Counted from the first letter of the stretch, positions 1 to 12,359 are shown. The stretch: DNA of 64,000 nt from Shinisaurus crocodilurus (GCA_021292165.1 JAHFWL010000265.1:124001-188000), one strand, 5' to 3'. A program made the numbers and translations. The notes: generated from the sequence alone by a model not told the origin.

Positions 1-200
1 TGCCCAAGGACTGCCCTCCATTTTGAAGCCACCGTTTCTTTGAAGGGCTGTCCCTGCCCACGTCCAGTTTAAAGATAAAGACCCCTCCGGGGGGCAAGCC
101 CAGCAGGGGCCTCGCAGCTGCCCATCCACAGCTCGCAGCACCGGGGCAGCAGACTGAGAGGGGCGTGCAGGGCACCTGGTCAGAGTCTTTCCCACTAGAG
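1..200. other. Unassigned sequence
   Basis: No gene or recognisable repeat seen. Confidence 0.4.
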
Positions 201-321
201 CAGTGTTCTCCGACCTTGGGTCCCCAGATGTTTTTGGCCTACAACTCCCAGCTACGCTGGCTGGGGCATGCTGGGAGTTGTAGGCCAAAAACATCTGGGG
301 ACCCAAGGTCGGAGAACACTG
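201..321. mobile_element. Palindromic hAT-type MITE, copy 1
   Basis: A nearly perfect foldback with ends CAGTGTTCTCCGACC and GGTCGGAGAACACTG. Flanks are cactagag (193-200) and cgctagag (322-329), an 8-bp target duplication with one mismatch, the length hAT transposases make. No coding capacity. Confidence 0.85.
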
Positions 322-329
322 CGCTAGAG

Positions 330-801
330 TGAGCGGTGCCGCATTTCTGTCTAAATTGCAGTGATTATTTCTAAATTTGCCTCTGCATATATAAATTAGC
401 ATTTTCCATTTTTATGCAAATAGGTACCCTCTTTTCGGTGGTGCATAAGTGGCAAGGAGCCACCATGGGTATGTTTGGGAAAGAGGAGAGGAGGCTTTTA
501 CACTGCTGTCACCTTGCTTCGAACACAGAATTTTACAGGGAGTCCAGACATTTTCGTCTTCCATTTGTAGCCCTTCTGTGTTTCCCTGCCACTTCTTCTG
601 TTGTTTTTCTTACCGCAAAAATCTGTCAAGGAGGAAAAGATGGAACAGGTGCACAGGCCCTTTTGATGACCTGTCTGAAAGCACCTCTGGATGCCCCTGA
701 AGGGCTGGGGGGAGCCTGTAATATTCTCGCTGCCTTTTCATTGGGCATGACTCATATTTTAAGGCTCCAGGATCCATATTTTTTGGGGGGGGAACTGGCC
801 A
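330..801. other. Intergenic, no gene seen
   Basis: AT-rich at 360-425 with an octamer ATGCAAAT at 414-421. Short open frames have no family features. Confidence 0.4.
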
Positions 802-964
802 GGACCGGTGCAAGGCAGTTTGGTGCCCTAGGCAAGATCAGATATTTAGCGCCCCCCCTTCCCACTTGAGAGCGCTGTATTTTTTTTCAAGGCGTTTCTG
901 GCGCCCCTTTTAGCCCTGCGCCCTAGGCAGCTGCCTAGTTGGCCTAATGGTAGCACCGGCCCTG
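802..964. mobile_element. hAT-type non-autonomous element (CAGGRCCGGTGC ends)
   Basis: Ends CAGGACCGGTGC and GCACCGGCCCTG are inverted repeats. Flanks gaactggc (794-801) and aaactggc (965-972) form an 8-bp target duplication with one mismatch. The inner sequence carries two inverted CCCTAGGCA blocks. Confidence 0.75.
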
Positions 965-1015
965 AAACTGGCCGTAGCTTTGACCTGCTTGGCTTTGAAG
1001 CAAGACATGCCGTTG

Positions 1016-1172
1016 TCCCTCCTTCGCAATGGCGACCTTGTACGACCTCCGGTATCAGAGGCAGGATGACGTTTTGCGGGGCAACATGAGGAGGGGATGG
1101 CCCTCCTGTCCTGCTTGTGGGCGTCCCGTGTGGCCATCTGGCTGACTGGTGTGGAAAACAGGATGCTGGACT
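1016..1172 (+). repeat. CR1 LINE 3'-end fragment
   Basis: A degraded match to the CR1 tail also present at 27045-27368 and 61925-62085 (GTCCTGCTTGTGGG, GGATGCTGGACTGGA). Confidence 0.55.
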
Positions 1173-1337
1173 GGAGCATAATAGTGGGTGAGGCGGCTGA
1201 TCTGGCATGCATGACCGAGACCCGGGTGGGCAAACAGGGAGGGGTTAGTCTCTCTGGGTTGTGCCCCCCGGGGTAATTGGTTCAGCATCAGGGTAGACTT
1301 GAGGACTGGGGAGTTGGGGTTGACATGGTCTATGAGA

Positions 1338-1363
1338 ACTCTCTCTCTCTCTCTCTCTCTCTC
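1338..1363. repeat. (CT)n microsatellite
   Basis: About 13 CT units inside the LINE. Confidence 0.9.
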
Positions 1364-1532
1364 CAGGCTCCCTGTCCATCTGCCTACTGGTCTGGAGTGT
1401 TTGCATCTTGTGTTGGGCCAGCGGGACAGACTGGGGATCCTGCCCACCCCGTGACCCAGCAGTCTCCCTGCCTGAGCTGACAGAGGTGGCCTCAGTTGCA
1501 ATGTTGAGGTCCCCCAGGCTGTTGGTTTTGGG

Positions 1533-1667
1533 CAGTGTTTCTCAACCTTGGGTCCCCAGATGTTTTTGGCCTACAACTCCCAGCATGCCCCAGCCAGCTA
1601 TGCTGGCTGGGGCATGCTGGGAGTTGTAGGCCAAAAACATCTGGGGACCCAAGGTTGAGAAACACTG
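1533..1667. mobile_element. Palindromic hAT-type MITE, copy 2
   Basis: Ends CAGTGTTTCTCAACC and GGTTGAGAAACACTG, perfect 8-bp target duplication gttttggg at 1525-1532 and 1668-1675. It interrupts the L2-type LINE, so it arrived later. Confidence 0.92.
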
Positions 1668-3760
1668 GTTTTGGGGGACATTAACATCCATGCTGAGGGC
1701 ACCTTGTCTGGGGAGGCTCAGGATTTCATGGCCTCCATGACGACCATGGGACTATCCCAACATGCCATCAGCCCAACACATGTAGCAGGGCACACTCTAG
1801 ATCTCTTTTTTCAGCTGGGCAGGGGGATGGTGATCTGAAGGTGGGGGACTTTGATTTGGTCCCTTTGTCATGGTCAGATCATTGCCTGCGGAAGTTTAGA
1901 TGATGGCAAACTTTTCCCGTCTGCAAGGGTGGGGGACCTATTAAGATGGTCCACCCCCAGAGGCTAATGGATCCAGATGGTTTTCCAGAGGGCAATAGGA
2001 GTTTTTCCAGCTGATAGGGCTGGCGCTCCTGTCAAAACCCTGGTTGATCTCTGGAACACAGAGATGACCCGGGCGGTTGATACTGATGCTGTCTGAAATA
2101 GACAGCGGTGAAGAAACCCTCTCTGGACCTGGAAGATCTTAACACCTTTAGGCCGGTGGCGAATGTTCCTTTCCTGGGCAAGGTCCTTGAGCAGATGGTG
2201 GCCAACCAGCTCCAGGTGCTCTTGGATGAGACTGATTATCTGGATCCATTTCAGTTGGGGTTCAGGCCAAGTTTTGGCACAGAAACAGCTTCGGTCACCC
2301 TGTATGATGACCTACATCAGGGAGAGTGTGGCCCTGTTGACACTCCTGGATCTCTCAGTAGCTTTCAATACCATCGAACATGGTATCCTTCTGGGGTGAC
2401 TGTCTGAGCTGGGAGTGGGGGGTTCTGCATTGCAGTGGTTCCGCCCCTACTTTGATGGCCGGCTCCAGAAGGTGGTGCTTGGGGAATACTGCTTGGCCCC
2501 GTGGACTCTCCAGTATGGGGTTCCTCAGGGGTCGGTCTTATTCCCCATGCTATTCAACATCTACATGAAACCACTGAGTGGGGTCATCTGGAGTTTTGGA
2601 GTGCGTTGCCATCAGTATGCTGATGACATGCAGCTCTATTTCTCTTTTTCATCTCCAGCAAGTGAGGCTGTGGATGTGCTGAACCGGTGCCTGGCTGCGA
2701 CAATGGACTGAATGAGGGCTAACAAACTGAGGCTCAGTTCAGACAAGACTGAGTGGATGGTTCTTCTGACCAGATGGAGGGTGCTCAACCTGTTCTGGAT
2801 GGGGTTGCACTCCCCTTGAAGGAGCAGGTTCATAGCTTGGGGGTTCTCCTTGAGCCATCTCTGTCACTTGAGGCTCAGGTGGCTTCAGTGGCATGGAGTG
2901 CCTTCTACCATCTTTGGCTGGTGGGCCAGCTATGCCCTGTCTGGACAAGGTTAGCCTGGTTTCAGTAATCTCTGCTCTGGTAATCTCCAAGTTATATTAC
3001 TGCAATGCACTCCATGTGGGGCTGCCCTTGAAGACTGTTCAGAAGCTGCAGCTTGTGCAAAATGTGGCAGCCAGACTAATAACTGGGACCAGAAGGTTTG
3101 AGCATATAACACGAATATATTTGTATTGGCTGCCTGTATGCTTCCAAGCCTGATTCAAAGTGCTGGTGCTAACCTGTAAAGCCTTACGTGGCTTGGGACT
3201 GCAGTACCTGATGGAGCACCTCTCCCAACTGCAATCTACCCGGACACTATGCTCAGCATCTGGGGCCTTCCTTTGAGTGGCACCTCTGAGGGAGGCTTAA
3301 AGGGTGACAACAAGGGAGAGGGCCTTCTCAGTGGTGGCCCCCCCAATTCTGGAATGATCTCCCCACTGAGGCCCGCCTGGCACCAGCTCTGCCATCATTT
3401 TGACGCCAGGTTGAGACTGCCCTCAATTCATGCATTCAATGGATGGTCATTTACGTTGGTCTCAGGCATATGGGGGTCATTTATGTTGGTCTAGTTGTAT
3501 TGAAATTGTTTTAGCTGCTCAGATTGTTTTAAATTCTGTTTTAAATTTTGTATATTGGAATTTTATGCTGCTTTTCTTTCATTTGTGGTTTGTGTCTGTT
3601 ATGAATTGTTGGGAACCACCCAGAGAGCTTCAGCTATTGGGCGGCACAGAAAAGGAAGAAATAATAATTATAATAACAACTAAGAAGAGCACTGCATGAG
3701 AGCACCGTCAGCCGTGGACACACGCTGGGGGGGGGGGGGGGACTAGTGTAGCGACTAGCA

Positions 3761-3860
3761 CAGTGTTCTCCAACCTTGGATCCCCAGATGTTTTTGGCCT
3801 ACAACTCCCAGCATGCCCCAGCCAGTGTAGCATCTGGGGACCCAAGGTTGGAGAACACTG
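3761..3860. mobile_element. Palindromic hAT-type MITE, copy 3 (deleted form)
   Basis: A 100-bp copy that has lost most of one arm's interior but keeps both ends. Perfect target duplication gactagca at 3753-3760 and 3861-3868. Confidence 0.92.
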
Positions 3861-3949
3861 GACTAGCATGATGCTGAGTAACTGGATATATGTTGCCAGA
3901 CCAATAACTACTCTCTGTCCCAGTTTCCACATCACAACAACCTAGGGTT

Positions 3950-4617
3950 TTCAAAACCCGGGACTGTTGGGAACAATCTTGAGCCAGCAATGCGATGTGG
4001 CTGCAAAGAAGGCAAATGCAATTTTGGGCTGTATTAATAGAAGTATAGCTTCCAAATCGCGGGAAGTGATAATTCCCCTTTACTCGGCACTGGTTAGGCC
4101 TCATCTTGAGTACTGCGTCCAGTTCTGGGCACCTCACTTTAAGGAGGACATAGACAAACTGGAGAGGGTTCAGAGGAGGGCAACAAGGATGATAAAGGGA
4201 CTGGAAACAAGGCCCTATGAGGAGAGACTGAAAGAACTGGGCATGTTTAGCCTTCAGAAGAGGAGATTGAGGGGAGATATGATCGCCCTTTTCCAGTATT
4301 TGAAGGGATGTCACACAGAGGAGGGCCAGGATCTCTTCTCGGTCATCCCAGTTTGCAGGACACGGAATAATGGGCTTGAGTTACAGGAACCCAGATTCCA
4401 CCTAGACATCAGGAAAAATTTCCTGACTGTGAGAGCAATAAGACAATGGAATCAACTACCTAGGGAGGTCATGGGCTCTCCACTGGAGGCATTCAAGGTG
4501 CAGCTGGACAGACATCTGTCAGGGATGCTTTGACCTGGATTCCTGCATTGAGCAGGGGGTTGGACTCGATGGCCTTGTAGGCCCCTTCCAACTCTACTTT
4601 TCTATGATTCTATGAAT
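3950..4617 (+). mobile_element. CR1 LINE 3' end with intact ORF2 C-terminus
   Basis: An open frame at 3967-4533 encodes the end of CR1 ORF2 ([20 protein letters not shown], then [16 protein letters not shown] and WNQLPREV). The non-coding tail ends in the CR1 octamer repeat TTCTATGATTCTATGA. The uninterrupted frame implies a fairly recent copy. Confidence 0.9.
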
Positions 4618-6059
4618 TGAGCATGCTGGCGCACACTGCTTGATTGCTCACGTTGCTGCCCGGGCGTGCTCCATCCCCAGGTTGCTGGGCGAGAACTCTG
4701 GCTTGTCAGGGAAGAGTCCCTGAGTTCCAGCTCCGACTGGTCCCTCCACCAATAAGTCAGTGCACGTCACGCTAAACAACCCAGGGACAGAGTATCCCTG
4801 GCTTGTTACGCTGCTCCTGCGCGCGTGAAGCAGGAGAGATCAGGCAGTGTGAACCAGCACAGTGATGCAAACAAGCCCCAGGTTGTCATTGTGTACAAAT
4901 CAAGCCTCTGATTCTATGTCTAGCAGGTTGAGGTGTGTTCGTTGTAGGAGCTAATGCGACTACCACGGTCAGAAAAGCAGCAGCGGCAGCAGCACATGTG
5001 CAGCCGTGGGTCTCAGCCATGACACAGATGCCTGGCTGGCTGCCCCCGTCAGAAGCCTCTGCTCCGAGATACCCTCCCCCCCAACCTAGGTCCCAGTCAC
5101 AAAACACCCGCTGGTGGGAGGAGTGATTTACGGAGTTCAGCCGGGAGTGGAGTCAATTAAGGTCACATTTCTGTGTTGCTAAACAACCAGCCGTCCTGGG
5201 CCCAGCTCCTGAAAAGACGCCAAAGGGCGGCCCCTTTTGGAACAGGCCTTTTGAGAAGGTTCAAAGGAAGACAAAACAAAAGGCGGGTGCTGCGGTGTCT
5301 CTACTCTCCCACCATTGTCCCCGTTCGGCACCCAGCGACCCCCCCCCCAAAAGAAAGGGGCTGCTAATGTGGCCAGGGGGAGGCTTTAATTGTCCCCTGC
5401 GCACAATGTGGGCTCGCTGAGGCCGCCCTCGTCACAGAGCCATCTCAAACACTGCTTGCGAGGAAGAATTCCCACCGATTAGCATCCAGGGCAGGAAAGT
5501 GCCGCCTTCACAAGCGGGGCAGGTCCCCGTCGCTCGCTCTCCCCGGGGTGCCCTCACCTCGCCTCCTGAGGGCACGCCGCTCCCTGGCCACAATGGGAGC
5601 AGGGCTGCAATCCCAGCCTGGCACTGGCACGGCCTTTGGGGAAAGGGCGGTGTGGGAACGGAGGCCGTGGCCCATGGGCTTCCCCCCCCATCATGTCTTC
5701 TCCCCCCATTTTCCTTTGGGCCAAGCTCCATCCAACTCCTCCTTGATTTTTTCCCACGGGGATGGAGAGGCAGGGGAAGGCTGGTGGTGGGAGATGGCCT
5801 TGCTCCTCATTCACAGCCAGTGCCCGGCCCACTGGGCAGAGCAAGCAAGAGCAAAGGTTTCCTTCCCCTGTCCGGGACGCACTCGCAGAATCCTCTCCAA
5901 GGCTGAGAGTGCATCTGTGCGGAGACGGTGGGCGGCTTTTGTCTGCTGCCCTGGGCTGCCCTGTGATGCTTGCAGGGATCAGGTCAGGATGCCGCATTGC
6001 CGCAGACCTCCCGCGTGTGGGTTGAGCACTGGCGCACACTGCAGATGCGATATAATGGT
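4618..6059. other. Intergenic, no gene seen
   Basis: GC-rich with several overlapping long frames on both strands that have no recognisable family features. The phrase CTGGCGCACACTGC occurs at both ends (4627 and 6030), which may mark edges of an insertion. Confidence 0.35.
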
Positions 6060-6867
6060 TCTGAGCATGAATGAAAGATTATCTGAATGAAAGATGATTT
6101 GGGAGGCCTCCAAACGAGGAAGTGTTGTAATAACGGGTGACTTCAATTACCCCCACATTGACTGGGTAAATGCATGTTCCAGTCACAACAAAGAGGTTAA
6201 ATTTCTTGATGCCCTAAAAGACTGTGCCCTGGAACTGTTGGTCATGGAGCCAACCACAGGGGAGGTGACCCTGGATTTAACCCCAAGTGGTGTCACCCAG
6301 GACCTAGTATGAGATGTAAATGTTGTTGAACCTATTGGAAACAGTGTCCACAGTGTTAGCAGATTTAATATATATTTAAGTGGAAGATTGACAAGGAAGT
6401 CCAACACAGTCACATTTGAATCAAAAGAGGAAACTTCTCTAAAATAAAGGAACTGGTAAAAGGGAAGTGAAGAAGGTTAAATTCCTTCAAAATGCTTGGA
6501 TGTTACTCAAATCCACAATAACAGAAGCTCAGATAGACTGTATACCACAGGTTAGGAAAGGTAGCACCAAGTCTAAGAGGTCACCAGCATGGTTAAGGAG
6601 CAGTGCCAAGGAAGCTATTAGAGAAAAGAAGGCTTCCTTCAAAAAATGAAAGACTTGCCCAAATGAGGAAAACAAAACAGAGCACAAGCTTGCACAAAGG
6701 AGATGCAAGCAGACAGCAAGAGATGCAAAAAAGCATTTTGAGGAGCATACTGCTGACAACATCAAGGAGAACAATAAATAATTCTTTAAATATATCAGAA
6801 GCAGCAAACCAGCTAGGGAGGCCGTTGGACTGTTGGATGACAATGGAGTTAAAGGAGTACTAAAGGA
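6060..6867 (+). mobile_element. CR1 LINE ORF2, endonuclease part (5' half of a split copy)
   Basis: Translated pieces include VVITGDFNYPHIDWVN (endonuclease) and the linker KGSTKSKRSPAWLRSSAKEAIREKKASF, which runs through two frames. It continues at 8250 after two inserted LINEs. Confidence 0.8.
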
Positions 6868-6898
6868 AGATTATTATTATTATTTATTATTATTATTA

Positions 6899-6943
<45 letters not shown>

Positions 6944-7516
6944 TTATCGCCCATCTGGCTGGCAACCAGCCACCCTGGGCGATGTACACAGAATAAAAAC
7001 AATAAAATACATTTAAAACAATATTAAAATTTTAAAATCTTAACCCACCCCATATTCCCGCCTGAACAACCAGGTTTTTAATGAGCGACGGAAGCTCAGC
7101 AGAGAGGGGGCATGGCGGAGGTCACTCGGGAGAGAGTTCCACAGTACGGGGGCCGCCACAGAAAAGGCCCTCTTCCTCGTCCCCACCAGTCTAGCTGCTC
7201 TGGCTGAAGGGACAAGGAGAAGGCCATCCGTGGCAGATCTTGTTGAGCGGCCCACTTGGTGTTGCTGGAGACGCTCCTTGAGATAGACTGGACCGGAGCC
7301 GTATAGGGTTTTAAAGGTCAAAACCAACACCTTGAATTCGGCTCGGCAAGCAACTGGTAGCCAGTGCAAATCCTTCAGCACTGGCGTGATGTGATCCCGC
7401 CGGCGGCTGCCTTTAACCAGGCGAGCCACCGCGTTCTGTACCAGCTGTAGCTTCCAAACCGTCTTCAAGGGTAACCCCACGTAGAGCGCATTACAGTAGT
7501 CTAGGCGAGAGGAGAT
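6868..7516 (-). mobile_element. Young L2-type LINE 3' end inserted into CR1
   Basis: Starts on the plus strand with a (TTA)n tail (6868-6941). The minus-strand frame 7040-7480 is intact (RRRDHITPVLKDLHWLPVAC, then SLKTWLFRREYGVG) and nearly identical to the plus-strand copy at 20600-21057. It is 5'-truncated at about 7516. Confidence 0.88.
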
Positions 7517-7554
7517 AAGGAGATTGTGGAGAAGCTGAATTGATTCGACAGAGA

Positions 7555-8250
7555 TAGCCTAGCTACAGTTATCCATGCTCTGGTAACCTCTCGTTTGGAT
7601 TACTGCAATGCGTTATACATGGGGCTGCCTTTGAAAACGGTCCGGAAACTTCAGCTGGTCCAAAATAGGGCAGCGAGATTATTAACGGGGACTGGCCAAT
7701 GTGAACATATTATGCCAGTGCTTTCTCATCTGCACTGGCTGCCAGTCTGTTTCCGGGCCCGATTCAAAGTGCTGGTACTAACACTCAAAGCCCTAAATGG
7801 CTTGGGGCCAGGGTATCTGAAGGATCGTCTCCTCCCATATGTACCCGCCCGGACACTAAGATCTTCGTCAGCGGTCCTTCTCCGAGAGCCCCTGCCAAAG
7901 GAAGTGAGGCAGGTGGCTACCAGGAGGAGGGCCTTTTCTGCTGTGGCACCCCGGTTGTGGAATGAGCTCCCCAAAGAGGCTCGCTTGGTGCCCACATTGT
8001 ACTCTTTCTGGCGCCAGGTGAAGACCTTTTTATTCTCCCAGGCATTTTAATCATCTTAATCATTTTTATCTGGTAGTTTTTAACTCTGTTACTGTAATTT
8101 GAACTGCTGCTAGCTTTGCTGGTTGTTTTAATCTGTGGGGTTTTAAATTTTATAGTTATATTATATTGTATTTTATGGTTTTAACTATTGTAAACCACCC
8201 AGAGACCTTCAGCTATTGGGCGGTATAAAAATGTATTAAATAATATTAAA
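7555..8250 (+). mobile_element. L2-type LINE 3' end, second subfamily
   Basis: The intact frame 7595-8050 reads [20 protein letters not shown] and ends [11 protein letters not shown], followed by the 3' motif GGGCGGTATAAAAATG and an A-rich tail. It differs from its inverted neighbour and belongs with the copy at 42893-43275. Confidence 0.85.
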
Positions 8251-9165
8251 AATCTGTCTTCACTGCAGAAGATATACGACAGATACCTGTGCCTGAACTG
8301 ATGTTTTTAGGAAGGGAGTCAGAGGAATTGAGGCAAATTGTGATGGCAAAGGTAAGTCCTGTCTCACTAAACTTTTAGAGTTCTTTGAGTGTCAATAAAC
8401 ATGTGGACAGTGGTGATCCAGTAGACATTGTTTACTTGGACTTCCAAAAGGCTTTTGACAAAGTCCCTCACCAAAGACTCCTGAGCAAACTTAGCAGTCA
8501 TGGAATAGAGGATAGGTCCTCTTATGGATCAGTAACTGGTTAAAGAACAGGAAGCAGAGAGTAGGAATCAATGGTAAATTCTCCCAATGGAGGGATGTAA
8601 ACAGCGGGGTCCCACAGGGATCTGTATTGGGACCGATGCTTTTCAGCTTATTCATAAACGATCTGGAATCAAGAGTGAGCAGCAAAGTGGCCTAGTTTGC
8701 TTCTGACACCAAACTATTTTGGGTGATGAAAACAAAAAGGGATTGTGAGGAGCTCCAAAAGGATCTCTCCAAACTGGGGGAATGGGCATCAAAATGGCAA
8801 ATGCGGTTCAATGGAAGCAAGTGTAAAGTGATGCACGTTGGGGTGAAAAATCCCAACTTCAAGTATAATCTGATGGGATCTGAGCTAGCGGTGACTGACC
8901 AAGCAAGAGATCTTGGGGTTGTGGTGGACAGCTCGATGAAAATGGTGATCCAGTGTGAGGCTGCTGTGAAAAAGGCAAATTCCATGTTGGTCACATAATT
9001 ATGAAAGGAATTGAAAATAAAACTGCCAAGATCATACCGCCTTTATACAAATCTATGGTGCGACTGCACTTAGAATACTGAGTAGCATTCTGGTCACTGC
9101 CCCTAAAAAAGGATATTGTAGAGCTGGAAAAAGTGCAGAAAGGGGCAGCTGCCGCTTTAGGCATG
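8250..9165 (+). mobile_element. CR1 LINE ORF2, reverse transcriptase part (3' half of a split copy)
   Basis: Contains VDIVYLDFQKAFDKVPHQRL and, at 8723-8998, a frame reading ELQKDLSKLGEWASKWQMRF. Frameshifts and stops are present. It continues the element broken at 6867. Confidence 0.82.
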
Positions 9166-9188
9166 GATGCAAGTCAGCTTTTCTAGAG

Positions 9189-9285
9189 CAGCCTTTCCCA
9201 ACCGGCAGCCTCCAGATGTGCATGCTGGGGCATGCTGGGAGTTGTGGTCCAACGCATATGAAAGGTGTCAGGTTGGGGATGGCTG
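9189..9285. mobile_element. hAT-type MITE (CAGCCTTTCCCAACC ends)
   Basis: Ends CAGCCTTTCCCAACC and GGTTGGGGATGGCTG with a perfect 8-bp target duplication ttctagag at 9181-9188 and 9286-9293. Confidence 0.88.
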
Positions 9286-9293
9286 TTCTAGAG

Positions 9294-11535
9294 GACAGGG
9301 ATTTCTAGGTCTGGTCTTGCAAATGAGGCAAACTGTGTCGACACTCAACATCTCTTGAAAAATGCTTTTTCAAAAGGAGTTGTCTCCCAGATGGGCAAAG
9401 TCCTTATCACCATACATGCTGGGTCATTCACTGGTAATCAACCCATAGGAAATGGACATGCATTGCAGCAGTGTCTGGAGGCTGAATTGTTGGCCTTGTT
9501 CTCTGGTGCTCCCAGCAGAGAGTTTGGGAACTGCAGAGGCATTCCAGCACAGCGCAGCCATGGCAAGCCTTTCACCATCGTCTTGAGAACTCTTTGAAGA
9601 GAGCATTTGACCGTATGCATGCTCCACCATGGTTCTTGGACGCTCCCTGCAAATTTCCAGGACCTTAAGGTGGCTCCTGTTACACCCCACTTTTGCACCT
9701 TTGCAGTGCAAGAAGCCACATTTTTGCAAAGCCAGGATTGAGAGAGAGAAGAAATACCCAGAATAGTGCATCTATGCAGTCACCTCAATTTTTTAATGAC
9801 CAGGCAGACAACCAGGGATGGTAATGTTTCCCCACATAAGTAGCACTAATGGGACTTTGCTGCACATGGGAACAGAGCAATGGGGGTGGGGGTGCCACTT
9901 TTTGTACCTGTTTCCAGGGGGGGACACCAGGAAGTGGAGTAAAAATCAGGCTAAGAGGTTACATTCTGTGTAAGCGATACAGTGGGACAGACTGCTGGAA
10001 AGTACATACCCTGAAGCCTGAACGGAGCATGGTCACCCTGGCTTACCCTGGCAGGCAGCAGAAGTGGCCACCCACCCCACAGGGCCAGCAGGTCGGGGCA
10101 TTCTCTGTCTTATTGCCAATTCCATCTTCTTCACATCTTCGCCTTCCAGCTTATTTTCATTTCCCTCCTCTGCCTTCTGCCTCTGCTGCTGTGAGGCCTG
10201 ATGGGATTAGAGATAGTCCAATGCCTCACCGGAGTTGCCCTGTTTTTACTTACTACATATTTTCCATTGTTCCTGAAGGGCTTTCTATTATTACCAGTGC
10301 TTTCCACTGACCGAGAGTGTTTCCATAGAACTGATGAGAACTGATGTGCAAAGATGTTTACAGTTTTTATCTCGCGATTGTTATAATCACAGCAAACATC
10401 TGAGGAGGTTAGGCTGAGGCCTCGTGGTGAACATCGTGGTTTGATCAGGGATTTGTGCCCACAGAGTTGAGGACACCTAAAGCCCAAGCACTCTCCATGT
10501 CACCACACAAGCCCGTCTCCCAAACGCTCACAAAACCCCCTAAGCGCAGCCAGGTCAGTGGGGAGGTGAAAGAGACTGTAAAATCTGTCCAGGCTTCAGT
10601 TTAACGGAGAAGGCCTGGAAGGGCAAGTCAGAACACCTCTGCCTTTGCTCAGGGGAGAGCATCTAGAAAACTGTAATGTCTGAAGTGGCTGTGTATCCAA
10701 GTGCAACAGTGGGAGGAGGGAAAGGAGTAATGAGAGAGGGAGATTGCAGGGAGCGGAATGAACTCTCTGCACCGGTCTTCACAGTAGAAGGCTCTGGGCA
10801 GGGAATTCCAGAACTGGGGTGCCACCACTGAAAAGCCCCGTAAAGCCATGCTATGTCCGATGGCCAGGGGTGGATATAGAAGGGCCTCCTAGGAAGATCT
10901 CAATGCAAGGAGGGCAGTGATATGGGCAGCGCAGCAGCACCCACTGCTGAAATACAGCGGACCTCTGGATTGGCTGGCAGTGTAACAGGAGAGTGTGACA
11001 CAGACTTCCCGTACCTGGTGCCCTCCAGTTGTGGTGGACTGCACCAGGTTGGGTGGGGGGGGGCAGTTCAAATGAGAAGGCCAGGGGATGCCTGACCTCT
11101 GCCCACCCCCTCCTGGACCTTGGCCCGCTCCCGCCTACCGAACGCTCACAAAAACCCCTAAGGGGCAGGGGTAGGGCAGGGACTGGGGTGGGCGCCTGGA
11201 TAATTAAGCCCCGAAGAACTGCATTAATTTTCTGTCGTTTTTCTTTAATGACAGGAGCGCCAACGCTGTGCCACACTTTCCACAAGGACTCTTGGAATGT
11301 ACATGGCAGAACGGCAAGAGCGGCTGGAGCCTCTGGCACAACTCGTGTGTGGACGCCCGGCCCAGCCAGAACGCAGAGTGTAGACAAAGAGCCGCGAAAT
11401 CCGGGAGCTGGTGGGAGCCTCGCCTTGCACCTGCCTTCTGGTGGGTGGGGTGGGGTGTGGAGCTGTGGCACAGCTTCTGGTGGTGCAGCGGGAGCACCAG
11501 CCGGGAAACAAGGATCTCCCATGCCAAGCCTTCCA
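9294..11535. other. Intergenic, no gene seen
   Basis: Long frames at 10851-11600 (minus) and 11029-11538 (plus) are low-complexity Pro/Ala/Gly-rich and overlap each other, so neither is supported. A short duplicate of 12052-12133 is present at 10566-10650. Confidence 0.4.
10566..10650 (+). repeat. Dispersed repeat, unit A
   Basis: About 85 bases (GTGAAAGAGACTGTAAAATC...) recur with few changes at 12052-12133. Origin unknown. Confidence 0.75.
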
Positions 11536-11718
11536 TAAGACAATGGAACCAACCAACTACCTAGGGAGGTGGTGGGCTCTCCCACTCTGGAGGCATTCAA
11601 GGTGCGGCTGGACAGCCATCTGCCAGGGATGCTTTGACCTGGATTCCTGCACTGAGCAGGGGGTTGGACTCGATGGCCTTGTAGGCCCCTTCCAACTCTA
11701 CTTTTCTATTATTCTAAG
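11536..11718 (+). mobile_element. CR1 LINE 3' end
   Basis: Last codons of ORF2 (CTACCTAGGGAGGTGGTGGG) and the CR1 tail ending CTTTTCTATTATTCTA. Confidence 0.88.
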
Positions 11719-12051
11719 CGAGGATTTGAACACAGGCCCCTCCCTCAAGTCACCGTGCACTGCTCTCTCTACTAGGATCATGCTGACTTCGAGGCTCACC
11801 AGGCTCTTGGGATTTTATACCCAGAGACGGACAGAGGGATTTTGGTGTGCCTGCCTGAGGCTGACCCAAGACCAAGAACCAACCTGAGGCACCCGTTAGC
11901 CAAACATTTTGTCCTAAGAATGTATGGGCAGCCTTGGATCGTGGGAATTGTAGGGAGGCCACCAGACTGGGGAAGGCTGGTGCAGAGCATTGGTCTGACC
12001 ACACACTTTGGGGCAGGTGCTTAAAATAGGTGTGTGTGTGCCTGTCACAGA

Positions 12052-12133
12052 GTGAAAGAGACTGTAAAATCTGTCCAGGCTTCAGTTTAAGGGAGAAGGC
12101 CTGGGAGGGTGAGTCAGAACACCCCTGCCTTTG
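12052..12133 (+). repeat. Dispersed repeat, unit B
   Basis: Second copy of the sequence at 10566-10650, same orientation. Confidence 0.75.
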
Positions 12134-12224
12134 ACCTTCCAGGAACATGCCTTGATGATATTGCCCAGTCCCTTCTCTGTGAGCCATGAAGGCCACTGTG
12201 AGCCACGTCTCCCTTGCTCTAGAC

Positions 12225-12359
12225 CAGTGTTTCTCAACCTTGGGTCCCCAGATGTTTTTGGCCTACAACTCCCAGCATGCCCCAGCCAGCATAGCTGGCT
12301 GGGGCATGCTGGGAGTTGTAGGCCAAAAACATCTGGGGACCCAAGGTTGAGAAACACTG
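12225..12359. mobile_element. Palindromic hAT-type MITE, copy 4
   Basis: Full-length foldback with CAGTGTTTCTCAACC ends and a perfect 8-bp target duplication ctctagac at 12217-12224 and 12360-12367. Confidence 0.92.

Larger units (their letters stand above)
1173..3690 (+). mobile_element. L2-type LINE, 5'-truncated and decayed
   Basis: Fragments in all three plus frames give endonuclease pieces near 1200-1800 and reverse transcriptase near 2108-2711. The RT shows [38 protein letters not shown] and the catalytic YADDMQLY. The C-terminal segment LYYCNALHVGLPLKTVQKLQ lies at 2990-3150. The 3' end (GGGCGGCACAG plus an A/T-rich tail) is near 3690. Multiple stops show it is dead. A MITE sits inside at 1533-1667. 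Confidence 0.8.

Noticed and set aside
10851..11600. 249-residue minus-strand frame
   Set aside because: Overlaps other long frames, is Pro-rich and has no domain, signal peptide or splice context.
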